A stretch of DNA of 64,000 bases. Source: Qipengyuania sp. ABI-127-1 (lineage in GTDB: Bacteria > Pseudomonadota > Alphaproteobacteria > Sphingomonadales > Sphingomonadaceae). The stretch is from NCBI GenBank assembly GCA_022953095.1, contig JALJCR010000002.1:310001-374000 (forward strand), read 5' to 3'. A program made the translations under genes and the position numbers. Numbering within the stretch: the stretch's first letter is position 1; every line of letters starts with the position of its first letter. Positions 8,769-16,263 of the stretch are shown here, piece by piece. The notes beneath the pieces are model-generated. The model saw nothing but the letters and a program-made list of their open reading frames with translations. It made no database searches and was not told the DNA's origin.

Positions 8769-10052
8769 TTATGCCTCGTCGATCGGATATTCGGGCTGTT
8801 GCCGTGCGGCGATGAAATAGAGCAGTGTCCCCGCAGCAATGAAGCCGCCCAGCACCATCCATGCCTGCGCCTGCGCCTGTGCGGAGATGAACAGCGAACT
8901 GCCCACCGCGAAGATCACGCAGAACAGGTGGAAGGGCACGATCCGCCCTTCGCGATGTTCGAGCACGGGCAAGGCGCTGCTGGTGATGATGTAGGTCACC
9001 AACCGCACCAGCGTGCCTGCGACGGCAAGCACTTCGAAGCCCTCCCACAGGCCGAACAGCACCGCGACCACGCCGTAGAACAGGATCGCGTTGAAGGGCG
9101 TCAGGAACTTGGGGTGGACATATTCGAACCATCGCGGGAGCATGCCACGTTCGGCCATGCCGTACATCAGGCGCGGCTGGGCGACGCCGCTGGCGAAATT
9201 GTTTGCGCCGATGGAAAAGCTCGCCGCGATCACGATGGCGAGCGAGCCCAATTGGCCCATCGATGCGCCCGCGACGCCAGCCAGCGCATTGTTCTCGCCC
9301 GCGAATTCGGGGCCGATCGCGATGAAGGCCCAGATGATCGCCATGTAGAGAAGCGTCACCCCGCTCACCATGGTGACGATGGATAGCGGCACGTCGCGCT
9401 TGGGGTTCTTGAACTCGCCCGCCGCCTCGACCACGCCCTCGAAACCGATGAAGGCGTAGAAGGTGAGGAGGATGACCGTTTCGACCGCGCTGAATTCGGG
9501 CAGGGTCACCGCGCCCATTCCGCTGCCCGCGAAGAGAGCGGAGACGACCAGCAGACCGAGCGGAATGAGCTTGATCGCGGTCATGAAGCCGAGCGTGCCG
9601 ACCGAGGCGCGCATGCCGTAGAGATTGACGAGCGTGATCAGCGCCAGCCCGATACCTGCCGCGACCGGCGTCACCCCCGGCTCGCCCAGCCAGGGGAAAA
9701 TCGCTGCGAGATAGGCGATCATCACATGCATGTTCGCCGCCGCGGTCACGATGGCGCTGGCATAGCGCGCCCAGCCGGCCTGGAAGCCAACGAAGCGGCC
9801 AAAGGCGGCCTCGCCATAGAGCACCGATCCGCCGCTATGCTCGAACCGGCTGGCCATCCAAGCGTAGCACAGCGCCAGCGGCAGGAAGAGAATCCCGCCC
9901 ACCAGCATCATCCACGGTGCGAAATTGCCTACGGCCGCGACCAGCACTGCGGGCAGGGCGAATATGCCCGCCCCGATCATCCCGTTCAGCGGAAACAGCG
10001 ATGTCCCCCAGAAGCCGACTGTGCGCGGCGGCGCGATCTTAGTCCCGTCCAT
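8769..10052 (-). CDS. APC superfamily amino acid permease
   Basis: Starting at the ATG whose 5' end is 10052 gives 427 residues beginning MDGTKIAPPRTVGFWGTSLF; an upstream in-frame extension would overlap uvrC and lacks membrane character. About 12 hydrophobic segments are visible. The consensus of APC transporters appears as NGMIGAGIFALPAVL in helix 1 and YAFIGFEGVVEAAGEFKNP in helix 6. Amino acids or amines are the likely substrates; specificity cannot be read. It is divergent from uvrC with about 80 nt between starts. Confidence 0.92.
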   Translation of the reverse strand: MDGTKIAPPRTVGFWGTSLFPLNGMIGAGIFALPAVLVAAVGNFAPWMMLVGGILFLPLALCYAWMASRFEHSGGSVLYGEAAFGRFVGFQAGWARYASAIVTAAANMHVMIAYLAAIFPWLGEPGVTPVAAGIGLALITLVNLYGMRASVGTLGFMTAIKLIPLGLLVVSALFAGSGMGAVTLPEFSAVETVILLTFYAFIGFEGVVEAAGEFKNPKRDVPLSIVTMVSGVTLLYMAIIWAFIAIGPEFAGENNALAGVAGASMGQLGSLAIVIAASFSIGANNFASGVAQPRLMYGMAERGMLPRWFEYVHPKFLTPFNAILFYGVVAVLFGLWEGFEVLAVAGTLVRLVTYIITSSALPVLEHREGRIVPFHLFCVIFAVGSSLFISAQAQAQAWMVLGGFIAAGTLLYFIAARQQPEYPIDEA

Positions 10053-10131
10053 CGGGTGGGGGATGGCCGCAAACGCGCCTTTGCACAAGCGGCCTTTGCC
10101 TAAGCGGTTCGGGCGCACTATCTCCACCCGC

Positions 10132-12090
10132 ATGTCGCGTAGCAAAGCCGGTTCTCCCAACGATCCCCGCGGAAAAGAGCGTTTCCACGAAGAGGGCGCG
10201 ACGCGCACGGTGGCCAGCGCGCAGCCCGATCTGGAGGCGGGCATCGCCGCGATCCGCGAGACGGTGAAGACGCTGAAACCGCGCCCCGGCGTCTATCGCA
10301 TGCTCGATACGCGCGGCGACGTCCTCTATGTCGGCAAGGCGCGCAGCCTGAAGGCGCGGGTGGCCAATTACACGCAGATGAAGGGGCTGACCAACCGCCT
10401 CCAGCGCATGGTCAGTCAGTGCCGCGCGATGGAGATCGTGGTGACGAACTCCGAGGCCGAGGCGCTGTTGCTCGAAGCGCAGCTCATCAAACGCTACCGC
10501 CCGCCGTTCAACGTTCTGCTGCGCGACGACAAGAGCTTCCCCTTCATCCTCCTGCGCGCCGATCATGCCTTCCCGCGCATCCAGAAGCATCGCGGCGCGC
10601 GCAAGGCCAAGGGCAATTATTATGGCCCCTTCGCCAGCGCCGGTTCGGTCAACAAGACCCTGAACGCGCTGCAGAAACTGTTCCTTCTGCGGTCCTGTAC
10701 CGACAGCTTTTTCAACAATCGCGACCGGCCCTGCCTGCTCTATCAGATCAAGCGCTGTTCGGCCCCCTGCGTCGGGCGGATCGACGAGGCGGGCTACGAA
10801 AGCCTGGTGCGCGAGGCGAAGGACTTCCTCGGCGGGAAATCCAGAGCGGTGCAGGCCGATCTTGAAAAGCAGATGGCGAAGGCCGCCGAAGATCTCGACT
10901 TCGAAACCGCCGCCATCCTGCGCGATCGGCTGCGCGCGGCGACTTTCATCCAGGGGTCACAGGCCATCAATGCGCAAGGTGTGGGCGATGCCGACGTCTT
11001 CGCGCTCGCGGCCAAGGGCGGGCAGGTGGGCGTGCAGGCCTTCTTCATCCGCGGCGGCCAGAACTGGGGCCACCGCACCTTCTACCCGCGCAACACGGGC
11101 GATCTCAATTTGCCCGAAGTGCTCTCCGACGTGCTCCTGCAATTCTACGAGGAAGTGCCGCCCCCGCGCACCGTGCTGGTCGACCGCGAGCTGCCCGAAC
11201 AGGAACTGGTGGCCGAGGCGCTGGCGGAAAAGGCGGGCCACGCGGTGGCGATCTCGATCCCCCAGCGCGGCACACGGCGCAAGCTTATGAGCCAAGCGAG
11301 CCGCAATGCGGTGGAGGCGCTCGACCGGCGGCTGGCCGAAACGGGCACCAAGGCGAAAATCCTGCGCGAACTCGCCGAATTCCTCGAGCTGGAAGACGTG
11401 CCGCAGCGCATCGAGGTCTACGACAACAGCCATATCCAGGGCGCGAAGGCCGTGGGCGCGATGGTCGTCGCCAGCCCCGAAGGCTTCGAGAAGGGCCAGT
11501 ACCGCAAGTTCAACATCAAGACCGCCCAGACCAACGACGATTTCGGCATGATGCGCGAGGTGATGAGCCGCCGCTTCCGCAACCTTGCCGAAAACCCTGA
11601 TGGCGAGGAGGGTAAGGCCAACAGCCACGAAACCATCTGGCCCGATCTCGTCCTGATCGACGGCGGCAAGGGGCAGATGTCCTCGGTGCGCGACACGTTG
11701 GCGGAAATGGGGATCGAGCACGTGCCCCTGATCGCCATTGCCAAGGGTCCGCACCACGGGCGCGAGGGGCGCGAGGTGTTTCACTTCCCCGATGGACGCG
11801 AGAAGACGCTGCCGGTCAATTCGCCGCTATTGTTCTACCTCCAGACCCTGCGCGACGAGGTCCACCGCTACGCCATCGGCGCCCACCGCGCCAAACGCAG
11901 CCGCGCCATCACCGCCTCACCCCTCGACGAAATCCCCGGCATCGGCCCCGCCCGCAAACGCGCGCTGCTGCTGCATTTCGGCACGGCGGGGAAGGTGCGC
12001 GCGGCGGCGCTCGACGACCTGAAGCGCGCCCCCGGCATCAGCGCAGGCGTGGCGCAGCAAATCTACGATTTCTATCACGCGGGTGGGTGA
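10132..12090 (+). CDS. uvrC: excinuclease ABC subunit C
   Basis: The 652-residue product has the N-terminal GIY-YIG nuclease domain (PGVYRMLD, LYVGKARSLKARV at about 52-77) and the Cys cluster PCLLYQIKRCSAPCVGRI. The UVR motif near residues 245-265 contains DLDFETAAILRDRL, followed by the RNase H-like domain (YDNSHIQGAKAVGAMVV and LVLIDGGKGQ) and C-terminal helix-hairpin-helix (IPGIGPARKRALL, APGISAGVAQQIY). UvrC makes both incisions in nucleotide excision repair. I chose ATG 10132; an in-frame ATG at 10063 would add 23 residues. No SOS box was seen upstream. Confidence 0.96.
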   Translation: MSRSKAGSPNDPRGKERFHEEGATRTVASAQPDLEAGIAAIRETVKTLKPRPGVYRMLDTRGDVLYVGKARSLKARVANYTQMKGLTNRLQRMVSQCRAMEIVVTNSEAEALLLEAQLIKRYRPPFNVLLRDDKSFPFILLRADHAFPRIQKHRGARKAKGNYYGPFASAGSVNKTLNALQKLFLLRSCTDSFFNNRDRPCLLYQIKRCSAPCVGRIDEAGYESLVREAKDFLGGKSRAVQADLEKQMAKAAEDLDFETAAILRDRLRAATFIQGSQAINAQGVGDADVFALAAKGGQVGVQAFFIRGGQNWGHRTFYPRNTGDLNLPEVLSDVLLQFYEEVPPPRTVLVDRELPEQELVAEALAEKAGHAVAISIPQRGTRRKLMSQASRNAVEALDRRLAETGTKAKILRELAEFLELEDVPQRIEVYDNSHIQGAKAVGAMVVASPEGFEKGQYRKFNIKTAQTNDDFGMMREVMSRRFRNLAENPDGEEGKANSHETIWPDLVLIDGGKGQMSSVRDTLAEMGIEHVPLIAIAKGPHHGREGREVFHFPDGREKTLPVNSPLLFYLQTLRDEVHRYAIGAHRAKRSRAITASPLDEIPGIGPARKRALLLHFGTAGKVRAAALDDLKRAPGISAGVAQQIYDFYHAGG

Positions 12091-12152
12091 GGTCGGGAGG
12101 CCGGCTAACGACGCCATTGCGGCCATTCAGCAAAACGGCCAACATCCGCAGG

Positions 12153-12401
12153 GTGAGAAGGGGGTTGTTGAATATCACGCTGGTAATTGTTGGAGTGATA
12201 ATACTCCTCTGGGTTGCGCTCGCCCACGATCATACCGCGTTGCTTTGGGCTGCTCTCACGATAGCGCTCGCCTACCTTTCATCCTTAAGGGTCATTACGG
12301 GTGACCGATGGGGGCAGGTTGTGGTTCAAGCGTTTCTTGGGTTGGTGGCAATGACCGGCATCGCTTGGTTTGTCGGAATGCTATTGGCCCGAAGCCTCTA
12401 A
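12153..12401 (+). CDS. small membrane protein, unrecognised
   Basis: From GTG 12153 the frame gives 82 residues with three hydrophobic stretches: LLNITLVIVGVIILLWVAL, LLWAALTIALAYLSSL and FLGLVAMTGIAWFVGML. Only the GDRWGQ turn and the ends are polar. The frame stays open up to a GTG at 12087 that overlaps the uvrC stop (GTGA), but that extension is basic and unconvincing. The gene ends 24 nt before the first palindromic repeat. I do not recognise a family. Confidence 0.55.
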   Translation: MRRGLLNITLVIVGVIILLWVALAHDHTALLWAALTIALAYLSSLRVITGDRWGQVVVQAFLGLVAMTGIAWFVGMLLARSL

Positions 12402-12425
12402 TGGCCGCTCCCCACCCCAAAAGAA

Positions 12426-12451
12426 GTCATCCCAGCGAAAGCTGGGATCGC
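12426..12451 (+). repeat. palindromic repeat, left copy of a 26-bp inverted pair
   Basis: The 26 bases contain a hairpin of ATCCCAGC (12429-12436), loop GAAA, and GCTGGGAT (12441-12448), with GTC before and CGC after. The exact reverse complement of all 26 bases recurs at 12772-12797. The pair encloses the GIY-YIG gene. Short elements of this CCCAGC-GAAA-GCTGGG type are common dispersed repeats in Sphingomonadales genomes (general knowledge). Confidence 0.9.
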
Positions 12452-12480
12452 TCGCCACAAGCTGCTACTTTACGGGGCTT

Positions 12481-12765
12481 ATGACTGCGTGGGTCTACAT
12501 CATGAGCAACCGCAAGGATGGCGTGCTCTACATTGGTGTGACTGCCGACCTCAGTCGACGAACAGCTCAACATCGCGAGGGGAAGGGCGCGGCCTTCTGT
12601 CGCCGATATGGGCTGACGCGGCTGGTCTATGCCGAAGAACATGACAGCATCGAGGATGCGATCGCGCGCGAAAAAGCGATGAAGGCGTGGAAGCGTGCGT
12701 GGAAGATCGAATTGCTGGAGGGGGTGAATCCTGAGTGGGATGATCTGTTCGACGTGGTGATTTAA
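12481..12765 (+). CDS. small GIY-YIG nuclease-family protein
   Basis: ATG 12481 gives 94 residues opening MTAWVYIMSNRKDGVLYIGV, with the paired VYI...LYIGV strands that define the GIY-YIG fold. Next come the conserved Arg region (LSRRTAQHREG), a central Glu (YAEEHDSIEDAIAREK) and KAWKRAWKIELLEG. This is the YhbQ/COG2827-type single-domain group, whose cellular role is poorly known. The whole gene lies between two perfect 26-bp inverted palindromic repeats, starting 29 nt after one and ending 6 nt before the other, so the 372-bp unit resembles a minimal mobile or REP-associated cassette. Confidence 0.9.
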   Translation: MTAWVYIMSNRKDGVLYIGVTADLSRRTAQHREGKGAAFCRRYGLTRLVYAEEHDSIEDAIAREKAMKAWKRAWKIELLEGVNPEWDDLFDVVI

Positions 12766-12771
12766 TTGCGG

Positions 12772-12797
12772 GCGATCCCAGCTTTCGCTGGGATGAC
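12772..12797 (-). repeat. palindromic repeat, right copy of a 26-bp inverted pair
   Basis: This is the exact reverse complement, 26 of 26 bases, of 12426-12451. It contains ATCCCAGC (12775-12782), loop TTTC and GCTGGGAT (12787-12794). Identity stops at both ends: inner flanks are T (12452) against C (complement of 12771), outer flanks A (12425) against C (complement of 12798). No obvious target-site duplication flanks the pair. Confidence 0.9.
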
Positions 12798-12832
12798 GTG
12801 AGGGCTTAGGGCTTTCCTACCCCCCCCATCCC

Positions 12833-13262
12833 GTGCCTTACTCTCGCGCCCCATCCATCCCGATCCCGCCTTTCCACGCCGTCCCGCTGCGCGTTCGCGC
12901 GGACGGGTGGACGCCGCTGCGCCAGGCGGAGTTTATCGGGCATCTGGCGGCCACGCCTTCGGTGGCGAAGGCGGCGCGGGCGGTTTCTATGGCGCGGGGC
13001 CTATCGCTGGCGCGACCGGCCCGGAGCGGCAGGCTTTGCGGCGGCGTGGGATGTCGCGCGGACGCGGCGAGGGTGCTATGTGGGGGTGAAGCGGAAGCCC
13101 GATGAATCCCCGCTTCTCGCGCTGCTCTCGCGCACGCATCTGGCCGAGGGGCGGGCGCGATGCGCGCCGAAGGTCACGGTTTTACCAGGCGCCGTTCGCG
13201 GTAGACCGCGCCTTCCCGATCCCCGCAGAAAATTGATACAGATCAATGAGTGGGCGCGCTGA
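12833..13262 (+). pseudogene. frameshifted helix-turn-helix-like sphingomonad protein
   Basis: One frame from GTG 12833 reads PPFHAVPLRVRADGWTPLRQ and then HLAATPSVAKAARAVSMARG, which looks like the start of a small DNA-binding-type protein I associate with sphingomonads (a GWTP opening, then a SVA...AA..V.MSR helix-turn-helix). At about 12999 the sense continues only in another frame (AYRWRDRPGAAGFAAAWDVA, then KPDESPLLALLSRTHLAEGR) until the stop at 13262. A single-base loss in the CGGGGCC run explains the break. The last part overlaps the FNR-type promoter of the stress-protein gene, so decay of the coding function and gain of regulatory use may be linked. Confidence 0.6.
13233..13246 (+). 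promoter_or_regulatory. FNR/FixK-type binding site
   Basis: TTGATACAGATCAA is an exact match to the FNR/FixK/Anr consensus TTGAT-N4-ATCAA. Its centre (13239.5) lies about 41 nt before a predicted start point near 13280. A -10-like TATGAT is at 13268-13273, the geometry of a class II CRP/FNR-activated promoter. The stress-protein start is at 13330, which leaves a 50-nt leader. Confidence 0.8.
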
Positions 13263-13267
13263 TATTG

Positions 13268-13273
13268 TATGAT
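13268..13273 (+). promoter_or_regulatory. -10 element of the FNR-type promoter
   Basis: TATGAT differs from TATAAT at one base. It sits 21 nt after the FNR box, where a class II activated promoter needs it. No -35 hexamer is expected or seen in this arrangement. Confidence 0.55.
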
Positions 13274-13329
13274 CCCCCCGCAAGCCGGGACGTGGCCCTG
13301 TGGCCCTCCCGCCAGTGGGAGACGACGCC

Positions 13330-14148
13330 ATGAAGACCATCCTGTTCAACGCCACCGGGGACGAAGGCTTTTCCGGGCGGCTCGATGCCGTGCTCGACCT
13401 GGCGCGCGCCTTCGATGCGCATGTCACGCTGCTGCATGCCATCCCCTACGAGGCCGCCGGGGCGATCGATTTCCACGGCGCGGCCTTCGCCGCCATGGTG
13501 CCCTATTGGCGCGAGGAGGCGGCAAAGCTGCGCGACAAAACGCTCGACGATTTGTCGAATGAGGGCGTTTCGTGGAACTGGGTCGAGGCGGCAGGGCCGG
13601 TGGCGCTGGCGATGCTGCGCGAATCCTCGCTCAACGACCTCGCCGTGGTGAGCGCGCGCGATCCCAATACGGTCGATGGCACACCGTCCTTCACCGCGGG
13701 CGAGCTGGCGGTGACCGCCGATTGCCCCGTGCTCGTCCTGCCCGATAACTGCACGCGGTTCGACCCGAGCGCGGCGGCGCTGGTTGCCTGGGACGGATCG
13801 GCCGAGGCATCGCATGCGCTCAAGGCGGCGGTGCCGCTGCTGCACAAGGCGCAGGCGGTCTATCTCGCCACGGTCAAGGAACCGGGCAAGGGCACGAAAG
13901 AGCCCGAGCTGCCGCCCGTCAACGGGGCGGATTATCTCTCGCGCCACGGCATCTCCTGCGAGATGATCGAGGTCGAAGCGGGCGACAAGGGCGTGAGCGA
14001 GGCGCTGGTCGCCCATGCCGAACACCGCAAGGCCGGGCTGATCGTGATGGGCGCCTATGGCCGTACGCGCCTGACCGAGCGGATTTTCGGCGGCGTGACG
14101 CGCAAGATGCTGTCGGATGTGCGTATCCCGCTGCTGATTACCAACTGA
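13330..14148 (+). CDS. tandem-domain universal stress protein (UspA family)
   Basis: ATG 13330 gives 272 residues made of two Usp repeats. The second ends with the nucleotide-binding pattern IVMGAYGRTRLTERIFGGVT (G-x2-G-x9-GG) and then a final hydrophobic strand (IPLLITN). The first half has diverged at the equivalent position (VVSARD), so only the C-terminal half is likely to bind ATP. Tandem Usp proteins are often induced under low oxygen by FNR/Anr-type regulators, and the exact FNR box upstream fits. It converges on the helicase gene. Confidence 0.93.
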   Translation: MKTILFNATGDEGFSGRLDAVLDLARAFDAHVTLLHAIPYEAAGAIDFHGAAFAAMVPYWREEAAKLRDKTLDDLSNEGVSWNWVEAAGPVALAMLRESSLNDLAVVSARDPNTVDGTPSFTAGELAVTADCPVLVLPDNCTRFDPSAAALVAWDGSAEASHALKAAVPLLHKAQAVYLATVKEPGKGTKEPELPPVNGADYLSRHGISCEMIEVEAGDKGVSEALVAHAEHRKAGLIVMGAYGRTRLTERIFGGVTRKMLSDVRIPLLITN

Positions 14149-14169
14149 GCGGGATGCGGGCGGCCCCGA

Positions 14170-16011
14170 TCAGCCCTTGCGCGGGCCGCCGGGTTTGCCC
14201 TTGCCGCCGGGTTTGCCCTTGCCGCCGAATTTGGACTTTCCGGCGAAGGGTTTGCCGCCACCGGGCTTGTCCTTCTTGAACGGCGGCCTGCCGCTGGAGG
14301 GCTTGCCCCCTGAGGGTTTCCCCCCAGGCGACTTGCCATGCGGGCGGGCGTGAACCCTGCCGCCGTCGCCATGCTTGCGATTCTGCCGCGCCTCGACGCG
14401 CGGACCGTCGGGCGCTTCGACAATGGCGATCGCGTCCTGCTCGTCATCGGGGCTGGCAGTCCGGGCCACGGCATCGGCGACCTTGGCGGCCACGGCGCGG
14501 GGCACCTGGAACCAGCTTTCGTGGCTGCCGATGCGGATCGCGCCGATTTCGTTGCGGGTGATGTGGCCGCGGCGGCAGATCAGCGGTAGCAGCCAGCGCG
14601 GTTCGGCATTGTGGCGGCGGCCGATGTCCATCTTGAACCACACCGTGTCCTCGAAACCGGGACGATGGCGCTCGGCCTTGGCCTTCTCGCGCGCTTCGGG
14701 CGTGTTGGCGAGCAGCTCTTCGGGCTGCGGCAGTTCGGCGCGATGGGCATGAACCAGCGCGGCGGCGATGTCTTCGGGCGTCATGCGCGCCATGATGTCG
14801 GCGGCGAGCTTGCGGTCGCCGTCCTCGTATTCGCGCTCTGCGGTGATCGTCTCGAGCAGCCGCGCCCGGTCGCGCTTGGCGATCGCCTGAGGGGTGGGCG
14901 CATCGAGCCACTCGGCTTCGATTCGCGCGCCGCGCAGCATGCCCTCGACCCGGCGGCGGCGGTTGTAGGGCACCACGATTGCCGCAGTACCCTTCTTGCC
15001 CGCGCGGCCCGTGCGGCCCGAGCGGTGCTGGAGCGTTTCCGCATCGCGCGGGATTTCGACATGGATGACGAGGGATAGCGTCGGCAGATCGATTCCGCGC
15101 GCGGCGACATCGGTGGCCACGCACACGCGCGCCCGCCGGTCGCGCAGCGCCTGCAACGCCTGGTTGCGCTCGCTCTGCGAATGCTCGCCCGACAGCGCCA
15201 CCACGCCGAAGCCACGATTTTGCAAGGTCGCATGGAGCCGCCGCACACTCTCGCGCGTGGCGCAAAAGGCAATCGCGGTTTCCGCCTCGTGAAAGCGCAG
15301 CAGATTGACCACCGCATTCTCGATCTCCGAGGGCGCGACGGTCACCGCCTGATAAGCGATATCGCCATGCCCGCGCGTCTCGCCCACCAGGCTGAGGCGC
15401 AGCGCATCGTTCTGATAGCGTTCGGCCAGTCGCTCGATCGGGCGCGGCATGGTGGCGGAAAACAGCAGCGTGCGGCGTCCCTCGGGCGTCGCGTCGAGGA
15501 TCTCTTCCAGATCTTCGCGAAAGCCCATGTCGAGCATCTCGTCGGCCTCGTCGAGCACCACGCCGATCAGACCCGACAGGTCCAGCGCGCCGCGTTCGAG
15601 ATGGTCGCGCAGCCGCCCGGGCGTACCGACGACGATGGCCGGGCCGCCGCGCAAATTGCGGCGTTCCTTGCTCGCATCCATCCCGCCGACGCAGGTCGCG
15701 ATGCGCATACCGGCGGCGCCATAGAGCCAGCCGAGCTCGCGGCTGACCTGCAGCGCTAGTTCGCGCGTGGGGGCGATGACCAGCGCGAGCGGTTTCTCGC
15801 TCAGCGGCGAGCCGCCCAGTTCGCCGAGCAGTTGGTCGGCCAGCGCGATGCCGAAGGCGACGGTCTTGCCGCTGCCGGTCTGGGCCGAAACGATCAGGTC
15901 GCGGCCTTGCGCTTCGGGATCGATGACGGCGGCCTGGACGGGGGTGGGCGCATCATAGCCGCGTGCGGCCAGTGCATCGCCGATCACCGGCGGAAGAGTT
16001 TCGAAAGCCAT
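14170..16011 (-). CDS. DEAD-box RNA helicase with DbpA-type RNA-binding domain
   Basis: From ATG at 16011 the protein is 613 residues. Helicase motifs appear in order: Q-motif (TPVQAAVI), AQTGSGKT at 43-50, PTRELALQVS, VLDEADEMLDMG, LFSATMP and HRSGRTGRAGKKG. A C-terminal DbpA-like RNA-binding domain follows (RWLLPLICRRGHITRNEIGA, then SWFQVP). The last roughly 75 residues are a low-complexity Gly/Lys/Pro repeat (GGKP, GKGKPGG). It resembles CsdA/DeaD and probably acts in ribosome assembly or mRNA remodelling; the rRNA target is inferred. A longer upstream frame lacks family similarity. Confidence 0.93.
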   Translation of the reverse strand: MAFETLPPVIGDALAARGYDAPTPVQAAVIDPEAQGRDLIVSAQTGSGKTVAFGIALADQLLGELGGSPLSEKPLALVIAPTRELALQVSRELGWLYGAAGMRIATCVGGMDASKERRNLRGGPAIVVGTPGRLRDHLERGALDLSGLIGVVLDEADEMLDMGFREDLEEILDATPEGRRTLLFSATMPRPIERLAERYQNDALRLSLVGETRGHGDIAYQAVTVAPSEIENAVVNLLRFHEAETAIAFCATRESVRRLHATLQNRGFGVVALSGEHSQSERNQALQALRDRRARVCVATDVAARGIDLPTLSLVIHVEIPRDAETLQHRSGRTGRAGKKGTAAIVVPYNRRRRVEGMLRGARIEAEWLDAPTPQAIAKRDRARLLETITAEREYEDGDRKLAADIMARMTPEDIAAALVHAHRAELPQPEELLANTPEAREKAKAERHRPGFEDTVWFKMDIGRRHNAEPRWLLPLICRRGHITRNEIGAIRIGSHESWFQVPRAVAAKVADAVARTASPDDEQDAIAIVEAPDGPRVEARQNRKHGDGGRVHARPHGKSPGGKPSGGKPSSGRPPFKKDKPGGGKPFAGKSKFGGKGKPGGKGKPGGPRKG

Positions 16012-16263
16012 GGAATCTCGTGTCTTGTCCGGCGCGGCGGTGCAGGGGGCACGGCTCGGGCGCACGGGGTGCGGCGCGCCTATAGCGCAAAAGACGCCGT
16101 TTGGCTTGCTGTTTTTTGTGCAGGTGCGAAACCACAAGCTCGAGCGTTCGATATGACGGTTCGGTTTCCGAATTCGCGCTTCCGTCGCAAAATCGCCGCC
16201 CAGCAGAAATCATCCGGTCAAACTGCCACCCTAGTGGCCCCTCAACGATTTCGGAGGGCAATA

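Noticed and set aside
16138..16263. Pho box or iron box upstream of the TonB receptor-phytase operon
   Set aside because: I searched by eye for CTGTCAT-type repeats and for Fur-like palindromes and found only weak partial matches.
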